From: Corynebacterium aurimucosum
GTDB taxonomy: Bacteria > Actinomycetota > Actinomycetes > Mycobacteriales > Mycobacteriaceae
Assembly (NCBI RefSeq): GCF_030408555.1
Contig: NZ_CP047048.1
Coordinates: 248,001-312,000, forward strand
Reading direction: 5' to 3'
Length of the DNA: 64,000 nt
Shown here: positions 45,831-54,418 of the stretch, one piece after another
Layout of the letters: the number at the start of each line of letters is the position of its first letter
How positions within the stretch are numbered: position 1 is the stretch's first letter
Position numbers and translations under genes: made by a program
The notes under the pieces: model-generated
The model's database searches: none
Seen by the model: the letters and a program-made list of their open reading frames with translations, nothing else
What the model was told of the DNA's origin: nothing

Positions 45831-48800
45831 CTAGAAGTCAATCGTCCCTCGCTTTTTCTTCGGTGGTGCCTTGCGTTCCGCGTCAGTGGGGACGCCTAGG
45901 TCTTTCGGGCTGATTTTCTCACCACTAAGGACTTCTTGTAGTAATTTGTTGCCTTCAGCTTCGGCGTGGATCATGAACTCTAGTTGCCAGAGCAGCTCTA
46001 ACAACTCAGTGTCATGCTGCCACGTATGTGCTTGAATTTGGTCCAACGGAGAAGATGATTTACCAGCTGGAGCTTTCATTCGGTATCCCAGCCAGGACGC
46101 TACAACATTCATTCCGGAAACTTCATAGTCCATAATTTCCGCTGAAACGTGATCAAAGCGGCCATTCCCAACGGTGAGACTGCTGGTCTCTGCGTCATAG
46201 GACCAAGACTCGGGATAGCCAGTCGTGGTGGTTGGGGCGCCGATAACGGCGTGGCCGCGGAACCGATGGCCAGTGGGCTGCCCGAACTCGTTGAGTTGAG
46301 CCCCACGTTCACCCCAGGTCTGTTCAAAGATAATTCGACGTCCGAATTCTACTATTTTGTCGAAAAGCTCCGCGTCGGCAGTAAAAGGGACATGCGCTGT
46401 TGATTCTGCCAGCTCATCTTCAAACTGTTTGGTGTATGCCGACGTACCTAGCAAGCCAACGACGTAGGCGGCAACTTCGAAGCCGCTAACCTCCCTGCCG
46501 TATGTGACTTTCAACGTAGCTAAGAGCGCGCTGGAAAGGTTTTCTTCTTCCGCTGTACAGGAACGATACAGTGGGTAGGTATCCTTTGCGCCGAAAGAGC
46601 CTCGAAAGAAATGTAAATCAGGAACATAAGGGCTAACTGTTACAGCTGGTCCTTTGCTAAGTGATGTGGATGACAGCGAGACAAGGAAGATTTGACGGTC
46701 GCTTAGTGTGTCCCAAAGCTGTTGGCGGATGTAAGTCCCTACGCGGTGATCAGGCAGGCACCATTGGCGGTCAAAACTGCGGCATCCGTATCTAGTGGGC
46801 TGCTGCTTTGTCGCATAGGCACTTGGTTCTTTCAGTGGCGGTAGAGGTTCATCAGTAAAAAGATTATTGCGGCGAGAATCAACGGTTCTGTCGCGATCTG
46901 GAGCAAACAGTCCGGAATTGGCACTGCCCGATTCAAAAAGAGTATCCCATCGTGTATTAAGCGCTTCTGCAGTTACAGCGATAGGCCATTTGCGTTGGAA
47001 TTTTGCACCGGACTGTACCCAGGGGAAAATAATGTCCAACGTCACCCCATCCGACAACGCGCCTTCGGAGGTGGGAACAAATTTGTCTCCCCATTCCTTC
47101 GGCTCTATTGTTTGCCAACCGTTGTCAACTGATGGTGGCTGTAGTTTTTCCATTTCAGCCAGTTTCTCATTACGAGTGCCGGTGATGCGTTTGTAATGGA
47201 CTACTGCTTTTTGCCGCAGGCGATCGGAATTCTTTTTGATCGTTCCTGTTGAAGTTTTTTCATGCTGGATGCCGAAGAAAATGGCAACCGGAGTCTGGAT
47301 AGCGAAGACATTGTCTTCCTTGCGGCTGCCTCGGCCTTCGCCTCCAAGGTCAACGATCCATAGTTCATCAAAGACCCGGCGCATGTACTCACGCATTCCC
47401 ACAAAACCAGGGCCTCGCAGGTAGGATGAGCTGGTGATATAGCTGACAACACCAGTTTGGTTTTTGTGCTGTTCGCAGGCCTTCCAGATGGCCCAACGGA
47501 TGAAATAGACGTAGGAGTTGTACAAGTTGGGTGCTTGTTGCCCTAAGCCCAGTGCTTTTAGCGGTTCCATAAAGGCGTCGATAAGCGGGGGCTTGCCGTT
47601 TGATTCTTCTAGGATGATGTTCTTGTAACGGGCAGAGCCAGCGCCGAGTGCCTTCTTCTTTGAGCCGCGGTCATAAGGGGGGTTGCCAAGGATGACACGT
47701 ATTGGGGTACGTGAGTTCTTAACGAGCCCAGCCTTACGGTTTTCCTCGTTTATATCCTCCATAACTTCCCACAAGGAAATCTGTTCGTTTACATCAGAGA
47801 TTTCTCCAGGGTCAGTAAGCGAATTCGTGAGAAAGACTTGGACACCGTCTTTCCCGAGCTCGACCCCTGTTGATTCTAAAAGTTGGGTCAATCGCATGTG
47901 TGCGACCGAGTACGGACCCATCAGCAATTCGAAGGCGAATAGTCGTTTCGCAAGACTACGTGCCGCATCTTGCTTGGAAGCTGCACTATTTAGAACATGA
48001 CGGGCAACAGCCAAAGGGTAGGTTGCGGTCCCTGTTGCATTGTCCAGGATATTTGTACTCTCATCTCCCAGTCCGTCTTGACGACCGAAGCGAGTTTTAA
48101 GGATTTCATCTAGTAGACGAACTTGGGCTTCTACGATTTCGACGGGGGTGTAATAGACTCCGGCATCGGCGCGCATTTTAGGGTCGTATGATGCGAGAAA
48201 GTCCTCGTAGAAGTAGAGCCAAGGGTCGGCGTTTTTGGTGAATTTATCCACATTGACGGCGCCGATGGTTGCTTCAAGCAGAGAGACGGGGCCTTCAACT
48301 AGCTCACGGTTGGTCTTTTGCGCCATGAGTTCGAGGACTGACCCTAGTAGGCGGTGGCCATTTTTGCGGAGGTCTGGGGTGATGGAGTTTGCGTTGAAGT
48401 CTTCAGCTGGGGTATCTGATTCCACACGTGCCAGTAGCAAGGCGTAAGTAAAAGTTTGGGCAAAGGAATCAGCGAACTGTGGCTTTGTTGCACCTGGCAT
48501 CAGCTCAGCTGACCAAGACTTGTATAAGTTGTCGAGGGCGTCGAGGTGATTGTCTGTCAGAACTTCGTGAACGGTGTCACGTAGGAATCTGGTCAATGGG
48601 GCAAGCGTGCCAGCGAGGCCTGGCGGTGACGATGGTGTGGTCGGCTTCCAAGAGAGGAACTGGTCTAGCAGACTTGCTAACTCACTCTTTTGTTCATCAG
48701 GAACGGCGTCATCTGCGTTGGGATTGAGCACTAGGTGGGAGACAGGGCGGTCTGATTCGTGTCGCAGAAGTGTCCACTCCCAGCCATTTGTATAAATCAA

Positions 48801-49172
48801 GTTGGGGTGATTGGACAAGCGTTTCCATTGAGATTTGTCGTGTTTCGTCCACCCTGTGGGCCGGTATGGATTGGCTGATTTAGTAGGAGCTTTTAACTCT
48901 ATATGTCCGGTTAGCTGTCCTCGACCGTTTTTGACAGCCATGTCCAGTCGAACCCCTTGGACTGAATCATTCTTGCCTTGACGGTGTTCTGTTACCACGT
49001 TGACCTGGGTTGTGCGATTTTGGCCTATTTCAGTAAGGAAGTTGTGGATCGGGACTTTCAGTTGGTCCTCTGCACTGGTGCGATTATCGAGGGAAATTTC
49101 GGTCTCTATCTTGCGAAGACTGGTAATTAGTTGAGCTAAGGGGGCGGATTCGTTTTGCATTAATTGACTCAT
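45831..49172 (-). CDS. Type ISP/IIG-like restriction-modification enzyme without helicase
   Basis: 1113 aa single-chain nuclease-methyltransferase. N-terminal PD-(D/E)xK candidate site (RLDMAV Asp77; HIELKAP Glu92-x-Lys94). N6-adenine methyltransferase: GVYYTPVEIVEAQVRLLDEI (340-358), SAM motif ILDNATGTATYPLA (near 376-388) and catalytic ILGNPPYDRG (NPPY 497-500). The C-terminal ~450 residues would be target recognition, resembling the ISP C-terminal specificity domain (YVPDLHFFRGSFGAKDTYPL, FRGHAVIG). Classical ISP enzymes (about 1600 aa) have an SF2 helicase between nuclease and methylase; none is seen here. AT-richer than core genes. ATG 49172 has a poor ribosome binding site; the frame is open 39 codons further upstream. 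Confidence 0.82.
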   Translation of the reverse strand: MSQLMQNESAPLAQLITSLRKIETEISLDNRTSAEDQLKVPIHNFLTEIGQNRTTQVNVVTEHRQGKNDSVQGVRLDMAVKNGRGQLTGHIELKAPTKSANPYRPTGWTKHDKSQWKRLSNHPNLIYTNGWEWTLLRHESDRPVSHLVLNPNADDAVPDEQKSELASLLDQFLSWKPTTPSSPPGLAGTLAPLTRFLRDTVHEVLTDNHLDALDNLYKSWSAELMPGATKPQFADSFAQTFTYALLLARVESDTPAEDFNANSITPDLRKNGHRLLGSVLELMAQKTNRELVEGPVSLLEATIGAVNVDKFTKNADPWLYFYEDFLASYDPKMRADAGVYYTPVEIVEAQVRLLDEILKTRFGRQDGLGDESTNILDNATGTATYPLAVARHVLNSAASKQDAARSLAKRLFAFELLMGPYSVAHMRLTQLLESTGVELGKDGVQVFLTNSLTDPGEISDVNEQISLWEVMEDINEENRKAGLVKNSRTPIRVILGNPPYDRGSKKKALGAGSARYKNIILEESNGKPPLIDAFMEPLKALGLGQQAPNLYNSYVYFIRWAIWKACEQHKNQTGVVSYITSSSYLRGPGFVGMREYMRRVFDELWIVDLGGEGRGSRKEDNVFAIQTPVAIFFGIQHEKTSTGTIKKNSDRLRQKAVVHYKRITGTRNEKLAEMEKLQPPSVDNGWQTIEPKEWGDKFVPTSEGALSDGVTLDIIFPWVQSGAKFQRKWPIAVTAEALNTRWDTLFESGSANSGLFAPDRDRTVDSRRNNLFTDEPLPPLKEPSAYATKQQPTRYGCRSFDRQWCLPDHRVGTYIRQQLWDTLSDRQIFLVSLSSTSLSKGPAVTVSPYVPDLHFFRGSFGAKDTYPLYRSCTAEEENLSSALLATLKVTYGREVSGFEVAAYVVGLLGTSAYTKQFEDELAESTAHVPFTADAELFDKIVEFGRRIIFEQTWGERGAQLNEFGQPTGHRFRGHAVIGAPTTTTGYPESWSYDAETSSLTVGNGRFDHVSAEIMDYEVSGMNVVASWLGYRMKAPAGKSSSPLDQIQAHTWQHDTELLELLWQLEFMIHAEAEGNKLLQEVLSGEKISPKDLGVPTDAERKAPPKKKRGTIDF

Positions 49173-49209
49173 TTCAAAATTTGTTAATAGAACTCGTGGG
49201 CCGAGCAGC

Positions 49210-49515
49210 TTATTCAGCTGCTCGGCGTTGGCGTAGGTCTTGGCAAATCCTCCTTTGAGCTTGTTTATAAACAGGGGCGCGATGGAATTCAGTCAGACCA
49301 CCTGTCGTTTCGCGGAAGTAGATGACATTCTTCTGAGCTACTTCGTGTTCCAGATCGTCAGCGATGTTGAGTGAGCCGTTACGAAGGCGGGTGATATTTC
49401 CCTTGGAACGGCCGTAGGCGAGCATGAGATCGAAGATGAACTCGCGGTCATACTCATCTTTCCCAGCAAGCGGCTTGATGCGTTCTTCGATTGCTTTGAG
49501 GCTGAGTCTTGCCAC
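49210..49515 (-). CDS. N-terminal fragment of an MmeI/type IIL-like methyltransferase or frameshifted R-M leader
   Basis: 101 aa from GTG 49515 with GAAGGGTGA before it. Residues 1-72 (FIFDLMLAYGRSKGNITRLR, HEVAQKNVIYFRETTG) resemble the N-terminus of MmeI-like single-chain R-M proteins, and the sequence then becomes low-quality (YKQAQRRICQDLRQRRAAE). In the neighbouring frame the same DNA reads NSIAPLFINKLKGGFAKTYA ... LLGPRVLLTNFE and runs without a stop into the 1113-aa gene. A frameshift near 49290-49300 or a deletion junction is therefore likely. Confidence 0.55.
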   Translation of the reverse strand: MARLSLKAIEERIKPLAGKDEYDREFIFDLMLAYGRSKGNITRLRNGSLNIADDLEHEVAQKNVIYFRETTGGLTEFHRAPVYKQAQRRICQDLRQRRAAE

Positions 49516-49632
49516 CTAGTTCACCCTTCAATTCAGTGGAATAGCCCTCGGCAGGCTGGCGTTCATAAAGCTAGGAGTCGATCTTAGTGTTGGCGGCGAT
49601 CGAGTGTGTCCGTTACGCGCACTAATGTTGAT

Positions 49633-49653
49633 TGATGGATTAGCTATCCATCA
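49633..49653. promoter_or_regulatory. Palindrome upstream of the DUF445 gene
   Basis: TGATGGAT-TAGCT-ATCCATCA: a perfect 8-bp inverted repeat 34 bp before the ATG at 49687. Candidate operator; no regulator known. Confidence 0.5.
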
Positions 49654-49686
49654 CGAAGCCTCGTTTACCCCAAGGAGAACCAACCC

Positions 49687-51021
49687 ATGACGCACCGCGC
49701 AGACGCAGGGCTTGAGCCGGCTAAGGAAACGTCGGCGGCGCAGACGTCGTTTGTGCCGCAGCCAGGAAACCAGGAGGCGCGCCGGGCGGACCTGCGCCGC
49801 TGGAAGGCGATTGCGCTGTCCTTCCTGATTGGTGCGGCGGTGATCTTTTTGGGGTGCTCGTGGTGGCAGGCGTCGGCAAGCGGGGCACCGGTGTGGGTGG
49901 GGTACGTGCGCGCGGCGGCGGAGGCAGGCATGGTCGGTGGACTGGCGGACTGGTTTGCCGTGACCGCCCTCTTCCGCCGGCCGATGGGCCTGCCCATCCC
50001 GCACACGGCGCTTATCCCGAATAATAAGGACCGCGTGGGTGATGCGCTCAAGGACTTCGTGGAGGAGAACTTCCTCACCGCGGATGCGCTCAGCGCCAAG
50101 GTGCGGGAGGCCGAGATACCGCTGTGGCTGGCGCACCAGGGCGTGGAGCCTGGACGGGCGGAGGAGGTCTCCGCGTGGATTGGTGAGCGCGCAGCCAGCG
50201 TGGTCGCAGACCTAGACCCGGCGGAGGCGGAGCAGTTCATCCGCACCCAAGTCATGGACCGTCTGGCAGAGCCGGAGTGGGGCCCGCCGCTGGGACGCCT
50301 GTTGGAGGGCTACATCGCGGATGGCAAGGCGCGGCCGTTGGAGGATGACCTCATTGACTGGACGCACGGGAAGATCCTCGGCATGGAATCCACGGTGGTC
50401 ACCGCCATTGATGAGCGCATGCCCGGCTGGGCACCGCGCTTTGCCCGCGAGATGGTGGGGGAGAAGGTCTACGCAGAGCTCGTGGAATTCGCCGATGAGG
50501 TGCGCCGCAACGGCAACCACGAAGCCCGCCTAGCCATTCGCCGCAACCTATCCAAGCTGGCCTCGGACCTGCAGTGGGATGAAGATATGCGCGGGCGCAT
50601 CGAGGGAATTAAGCAGGAGATGCTGGCCTCCGATCAGGCGCAGAAGGCGCCGGCGGCCATGTGGGCGACGGTCTCCTCCACGCTCATTGAGCAGCTCACC
50701 GACCCGGAGTCCTTCCTGCGTCAGAAGATCACCGCCAAGGTGAAGGAATTGGCGCACCGCTTGCTGGAGGATTCGGAGTTCCTGGCCCAGGCCAACGAGC
50801 TGGTGGACAAGGCCGCGCGCTACGCGGTGGAGAAATTCGCACCGGAGATCATCGCGATTATTCCGGAGACCATTAAGCGCTGGGATGCCGAGGAGGCTTC
50901 CGAGAATATCGAGCTCATGGTGGGCAAGGACCTGCAGTTCATTCGCCTCAACGGCACGGTCGTGGGTGCGCTGGCTGGGTTGGTTATCTACACTGTTAAT
51001 CATCTGCTTTTTGGCGTCTAA
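49687..51021 (+). CDS. DUF445 family membrane-anchored protein
   Basis: 444 aa. Family start block (one helix about residues 40-60, then GYVRAAAEAGMVGGLADWFAVTALFRRPMGLPIPHTALIPNNKDRVGDAL) followed by a long helical domain and a C-terminal hydrophobic helix (NGTVVGALAGLVIYTVNHLLFG). Function of DUF445 proteins is unknown; the topology suggests both ends in the membrane with a large cytoplasmic or external helical domain. AAGGAG precedes the ATG. First of several closely packed genes to 52257. Confidence 0.88.
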   Translation: MTHRADAGLEPAKETSAAQTSFVPQPGNQEARRADLRRWKAIALSFLIGAAVIFLGCSWWQASASGAPVWVGYVRAAAEAGMVGGLADWFAVTALFRRPMGLPIPHTALIPNNKDRVGDALKDFVEENFLTADALSAKVREAEIPLWLAHQGVEPGRAEEVSAWIGERAASVVADLDPAEAEQFIRTQVMDRLAEPEWGPPLGRLLEGYIADGKARPLEDDLIDWTHGKILGMESTVVTAIDERMPGWAPRFAREMVGEKVYAELVEFADEVRRNGNHEARLAIRRNLSKLASDLQWDEDMRGRIEGIKQEMLASDQAQKAPAAMWATVSSTLIEQLTDPESFLRQKITAKVKELAHRLLEDSEFLAQANELVDKAARYAVEKFAPEIIAIIPETIKRWDAEEASENIELMVGKDLQFIRLNGTVVGALAGLVIYTVNHLLFGV

Positions 51022-51036
51022 CAAGGAGTGACGACC

Positions 51037-51498
51037 ATGTCCGTATTTGACTCAATCAAGAATGCCGGTTCCTCTGCTTTTGATGTGGCCAAGGATTTTG
51101 GTGGCCGTTTCAAGGAGGAGCGCCAGAACCAAGCCCAGAGCGCACAAGCGGATCGCATCGCCCGCGCTGCCGACGAGGCAGGCATGGGTGATGGCACCGC
51201 GAAGGAGGAGTCCTTCTTCGACCGCGTGACCTCCACGGCGAAGAATATTGGGGAGTCTGTGTCCTCCGCCGCCCGTGAGACCCGCAACTCGGAGTCTTTC
51301 GAGAAGGCTCGTGAGGATTTCAACACCGCCTTCAACGAGACCCGTGAGGGTGTGCAGGGCGCTATCAACAATGCCAAGGAGCAGCGCGCGGAGGGCAAGC
51401 ATGCCCAGCAGCCGCAGGAGCCGCAGAGCCCGCGCAACCCTTATGCCCCGAAGCCGAATGACGATGTCATTGACGGCGAAGTAGTTGACGAGAACTAG
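51037..51498 (+). CDS. Hypothetical hydrophilic helical protein
   Basis: 153 aa from ATG 51037 (AAGGAG at 51023-51028, ideal spacing). Charged, predicted helical with repeated FDxxKN/AxxxFEKAREDF-type segments and a Pro-rich C-terminus (PQEPQSPRNPYAPKPNDD). No membrane segment. Recurring Phe-spaced amphipathic helices recall stress or phospholipid-associated helical proteins, but there is no firm family match. It lies between DUF445 and DUF2516 genes. Confidence 0.7.
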   Translation: MSVFDSIKNAGSSAFDVAKDFGGRFKEERQNQAQSAQADRIARAADEAGMGDGTAKEESFFDRVTSTAKNIGESVSSAARETRNSESFEKAREDFNTAFNETREGVQGAINNAKEQRAEGKHAQQPQEPQSPRNPYAPKPNDDVIDGEVVDEN

Positions 51499-51511
51499 TT
51501 AGTCTTTCTTG

Positions 51512-51802
51512 ATGCATACTTTTCTTAACACCATTGCGTCGATACCGCACTACATTTTCATGGCGGTATCCCTCTTCGCCCTCTTTGGTGCCGTTCTGGC
51601 AGCGATGACGCGGGAGGACGCCTTCCGCGCCGGTGACCGCCAGAACAAGTGGGTATGGGTCGGGTTGCTCTTCGGCTCCGCCCTGTTGATGAACCTGCCG
51701 CTGCCCTTTGTCAGCTGGATTGGTGCCATTATCACCGGCGTGTACTGGTTCGATGTGCGCCCGCAGCTCAAGGCCATCATCAACGGCGATTATTCCTACT
51801 AA
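51512..51802 (+). CDS. DUF2516 family small membrane protein
   Basis: 96 aa with three hydrophobic helices (ASIPHYIFMAVSLFALFGAVLAA; WVWVGLLFGSALLMNLPL; SWIGAIITGVYWFDVRP) and the family C-terminus (YWFDVRPQLKAI). An actinobacterial family of unknown role. The TAA overlaps the ATG of the next gene (TAATG). Confidence 0.85.
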   Translation: MHTFLNTIASIPHYIFMAVSLFALFGAVLAAMTREDAFRAGDRQNKWVWVGLLFGSALLMNLPLPFVSWIGAIITGVYWFDVRPQLKAIINGDYSY

Positions 51803-52257
51803 TGCTGAACCTGCTTGAGGCCTCCGTGGAGGAGGCGCGAACCCAGTCAGCGGGGCAGCAAAGAGTGCTTGTCTCCCCGCACCACGTGCTTGCCGCCGAG
51901 GGCGCCGAGCACGTCATTGCAGTTGCCGGCTATCCCACCGGGCGCCACCACTCTTTGGTGAAGGCGGCGGAGGCGCGGCTGGCCGTGCAATCAGGTGCGG
52001 CCGAGGTGTGGGTTGCGGTGGATGCGCTGCTAGGGGATGCCACCTCGCTGCTCTCCGAGCTCGTCACCCTCCGCGAGGCCTGCCCGCTGCCCGTGCGCTT
52101 GGGTCTCATTCTTCCTGAGCATCCAGCTCTGCCGGTGGCGGAGTATCTGCGTGCTGCCGAACAGGCAGGTTATCAGTGCCTCATTGAAACGGGCTCCGTC
52201 GTTTCAGACGACGAAGCCCTGGATACGCAACTCTCCGTGGAGAGTCTTAGGTCTTAA
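51802..52257 (+). CDS. DeoC-like protein lacking catalytic lysines
   Basis: 151 aa, clearly related to deoxyribose-phosphate aldolase in its first half (LVSPHHVLAAEGAEHVIAVAGYPTGRHHSLVKAAEARLAVQSGAAEV, where DeoC has a VGFPxGxHxxxxKxxEA block). The DeoC EIDMVID is EVWVAVD here, and the Schiff-base region FVKTSTGF is CLIETGSV, so the catalytic lysine is gone; the last third of the barrel is missing. It is either a pseudo-enzyme or decayed deoC. Start ATG 51802 overlaps the DUF2516 stop. Confidence 0.75.
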   Translation: MLNLLEASVEEARTQSAGQQRVLVSPHHVLAAEGAEHVIAVAGYPTGRHHSLVKAAEARLAVQSGAAEVWVAVDALLGDATSLLSELVTLREACPLPVRLGLILPEHPALPVAEYLRAAEQAGYQCLIETGSVVSDDEALDTQLSVESLRS

Positions 52258-53051
52258 TTAGCCGGTGCCTGCTGTGCTGGTGCGGTAGCGGAATCGAGCT
52301 CGCTCATCGGAACGTCGTGGCCAATGAGGGTGAGCGTGAGTTCGCCAGCCCCAACATCCACGGATTCGAAGGTCAGCTGCTGGCCCGCGAGCTGTTCCTC
52401 CATGCCTTCGGCCAAGGCATTCGAAATCGCGGAGGTGGCCTGCTCGGGCAGGTCGAAGCCGAAGAGCGATGCTTCCTTCGCATCGATGGCGAGCTTGCCG
52501 TCGCGAGCTTCCGGCTTGAGCGAGAGCGTGGCCAGGCCACCGGCAAATTCCACTTCGAGGTCATCCTCGGCATCGTTGGCGGTAATCGCGGTCACCACGA
52601 GGTTGCCCAGCGCGTCATAGCCGGACTGCTCAGCAATAGCCTTTTGGAAGCTGGCCAGTAGGAATTGATCCGGGACCGTCGTCGAAGCCCGCAGCGTGCC
52701 CGCGACCGGCTCCTGGGACAGCGTCATGTCTTCGACGTGAATATCAGCGGCCGGTTGGCCGATGATGTTAGTGCCCTCAATCTGTAGCGTGGACGGGGTC
52801 TTCATATCCATCTGCGGAATCTTGCCGTTGAGCATGCCAAAGACCATGGGGCTGGCACCAAAGCTCACCTCCGGTTCCTCGGAGGTCTCCACGCCTTGCT
52901 CCTTGGCGGACTGGGTGAATTCGCTCTTCATCTGTGAGCCCAAGAACCAGCGTATACCGAGCTCAGCTACCAAGATGATGAGCAGGAGTGCAACGAGCAC
53001 GCCGATGAAAATTTTCCAGGCCGTTGAGGCGGGAGATTTAGAAGAAGCCAT
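52254..53051 (-). CDS. DUF2993 protein, LmeA-like
   Basis: 265 aa from ATG 53051. One N-terminal membrane helix (WKIFIGVLVALLLIILVAEL, residues ~12-31) then an exported DUF2993 domain (QMKSEFTQSAKEQG, EVSFGASPMVFGMLNGKIPQM, FDLPEQATSAISNALAEGM). The mycobacterial relative LmeA is needed for mannan elongation of lipoarabinomannan, so an envelope lipoglycan role is plausible. Convergent with the DeoC-like gene, overlapping by 4 bp. Upstream in-frame codons to 53102 overlap the methyltransferase gene and are rejected. Confidence 0.8.
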   Translation of the reverse strand: MASSKSPASTAWKIFIGVLVALLLIILVAELGIRWFLGSQMKSEFTQSAKEQGVETSEEPEVSFGASPMVFGMLNGKIPQMDMKTPSTLQIEGTNIIGQPAADIHVEDMTLSQEPVAGTLRASTTVPDQFLLASFQKAIAEQSGYDALGNLVVTAITANDAEDDLEVEFAGGLATLSLKPEARDGKLAIDAKEASLFGFDLPEQATSAISNALAEGMEEQLAGQQLTFESVDVGAGELTLTLIGHDVPMSELDSATAPAQQAPAN

Positions 53052-53074
53052 GACTACTAGTGTGGCGCACGGGC

Positions 53075-53884
53075 TTAAAGTTGGCCAACTACGAGTTCCC
53101 AATCCACTGTGAGCACGTTATCCCGCAGGCGGCGGTTCACCGGATGGATGGGCACTGTCTGTCGGAGTTCTTTACGCGCCATGCGCCAGCGCACCCGCGG
53201 TCCATAAGGAGACCAGCCGGCGGCGCGGTCCCAGGCGGCATCGGCCGCTTGCAGGAGTTCATGGATTGGCTCACCCGGCACGTTGCGGTGGATGAGGATC
53301 TTGGGCAGGCGCTCCGCGATATCGCTGGGGCGCTGAACGTCGAAGGGATCCCAGGCGAGGGTCAGCGTGCGTGGACCGGCGGCGCTGAGAAGCACCCAGG
53401 CCGCCCTGCGCCCTAGCTCATCGCAGGTTCCCTCCACGAAGAAGCCGCCCGGAGCAAGACGCGAGGTCACCGTGTTCCAGGCTTTCTCTACTTGGTCAAC
53501 GTCATACTGGCGCAGCACGTTGAAGGCGCGCACTAGCTGCGGGCGGTAGCCGGCAAGCTCGAAGCCGCCCAGCTCAAAGGTGACGCCATCGCGCGGCGGC
53601 AAGACGCGCTCGGGGGAAATCTCTAGGCCCGTTACCCGGGTATTCGGGTTAACGCTGCGCAGCCAGCCCGCCCACTCCACGGTGGTGGTATGGGAGGCGC
53701 CGTAGCCGACGTCGAGAGCCAGCGGCTTACTCGTGGAGCGCAGCAGCGAAGAGATTTCAGGGTGCGCCACCATCCACCGATCGCAGCGGCGCAGGCGGTT
53801 GGGGTTGGTGGTGCCGCGGGTAACAACGCCGAAAGGCCGACCAGCGCTTTCCTGAGCCTTCAGGTTATGCGCATGATCGGCCAT
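53075..53884 (-). CDS. Class I SAM-dependent methyltransferase-like protein
   Basis: 269 aa. SAM motif I LALDVGYGASHTTTVEWAGWL and the acidic strand-2 end VTGLEISPERV; later RLAPGGFFVEGTCDELGRRAAW matches the post-motif III region. N-terminal GTTNPNRLRRCDRWM is typical of this corynebacterial/mycobacterial group. Substrate unknown. It lies 23 bp upstream of the DUF2993 gene on the same strand. Confidence 0.8.
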   Translation of the reverse strand: MADHAHNLKAQESAGRPFGVVTRGTTNPNRLRRCDRWMVAHPEISSLLRSTSKPLALDVGYGASHTTTVEWAGWLRSVNPNTRVTGLEISPERVLPPRDGVTFELGGFELAGYRPQLVRAFNVLRQYDVDQVEKAWNTVTSRLAPGGFFVEGTCDELGRRAAWVLLSAAGPRTLTLAWDPFDVQRPSDIAERLPKILIHRNVPGEPIHELLQAADAAWDRAAGWSPYGPRVRWRMARKELRQTVPIHPVNRRLRDNVLTVDWELVVGQL

Positions 53885-53911
53885 AGCAACAACTGTGGTG
53901 TAGGGAGTTGT

Positions 53912-54403
53912 TTAGAGGTTGTTGGAGATCCACTCTTCGGTGAGCTTGCCCTCGTTGGTGTAGAGCTCCTGCAGAGCCTCAGCGACCTTCGGCTCGATGG
54001 CAGCGCCCATCATCGGGATGTTGACGGAAACCTCGGAGACATAGTCCAGAACGGTGGTCTCATCCTGGGACTTGTAGGTGATGTCACCCTTGAAGTCGAC
54101 CGGGGTGCCCTTGACGTCAGCGGTGAAGGAAACGGACATCTGATCATCGACAACCTCGCCGATGGTCACGGTGCGCTTTTCCTTCAGGTCCTGGGAGACC
54201 ATGGCGCGAACAGCCTCCGGGAGGAGGGAGGTCGGAAGAATTTCGTAGAGCACAGCGGTGTTGCCGGTGAACTCGTGCACGGTACCCGGTTCCGGGGACA
54301 GCTTGGCCACGATGAAGTCCCAGTACTCCCGAGTGGTCAGTGCCTTGTGCACCTTATCGATGGGCTGGTTGATGATAACGGTGTTTTCGCTACGGGTTGA
54401 CAT
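53912..54403 (-). CDS. DUF2505 (SRPBCC/START-like) protein
   Basis: 163 aa single domain: N-terminal INQPIDKVHKALTTREYWDFIV, long central strands, C-terminal helix AAIEPKVAEALQELYTNEGKLTEEWI, as in DUF2505 of the START/Bet v1 superfamily, which binds hydrophobic ligands. Found in actinobacteria, function unknown. Divergent from murB by 15 bp; 27 bp upstream of the methyltransferase gene. Confidence 0.85.
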   Translation of the reverse strand: MSTRSENTVIINQPIDKVHKALTTREYWDFIVAKLSPEPGTVHEFTGNTAVLYEILPTSLLPEAVRAMVSQDLKEKRTVTIGEVVDDQMSVSFTADVKGTPVDFKGDITYKSQDETTVLDYVSEVSVNIPMMGAAIEPKVAEALQELYTNEGKLTEEWISNNL

Positions 54404-54418
54404 GAGTTACAGACTACC

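Noticed and set aside
45831..49172. BREX PglX or DISARM methylase
   Set aside because: No companion BREX or DISARM genes are nearby, and the N-terminal nuclease-like DxxE-x-K site suits a self-contained R-M enzyme.
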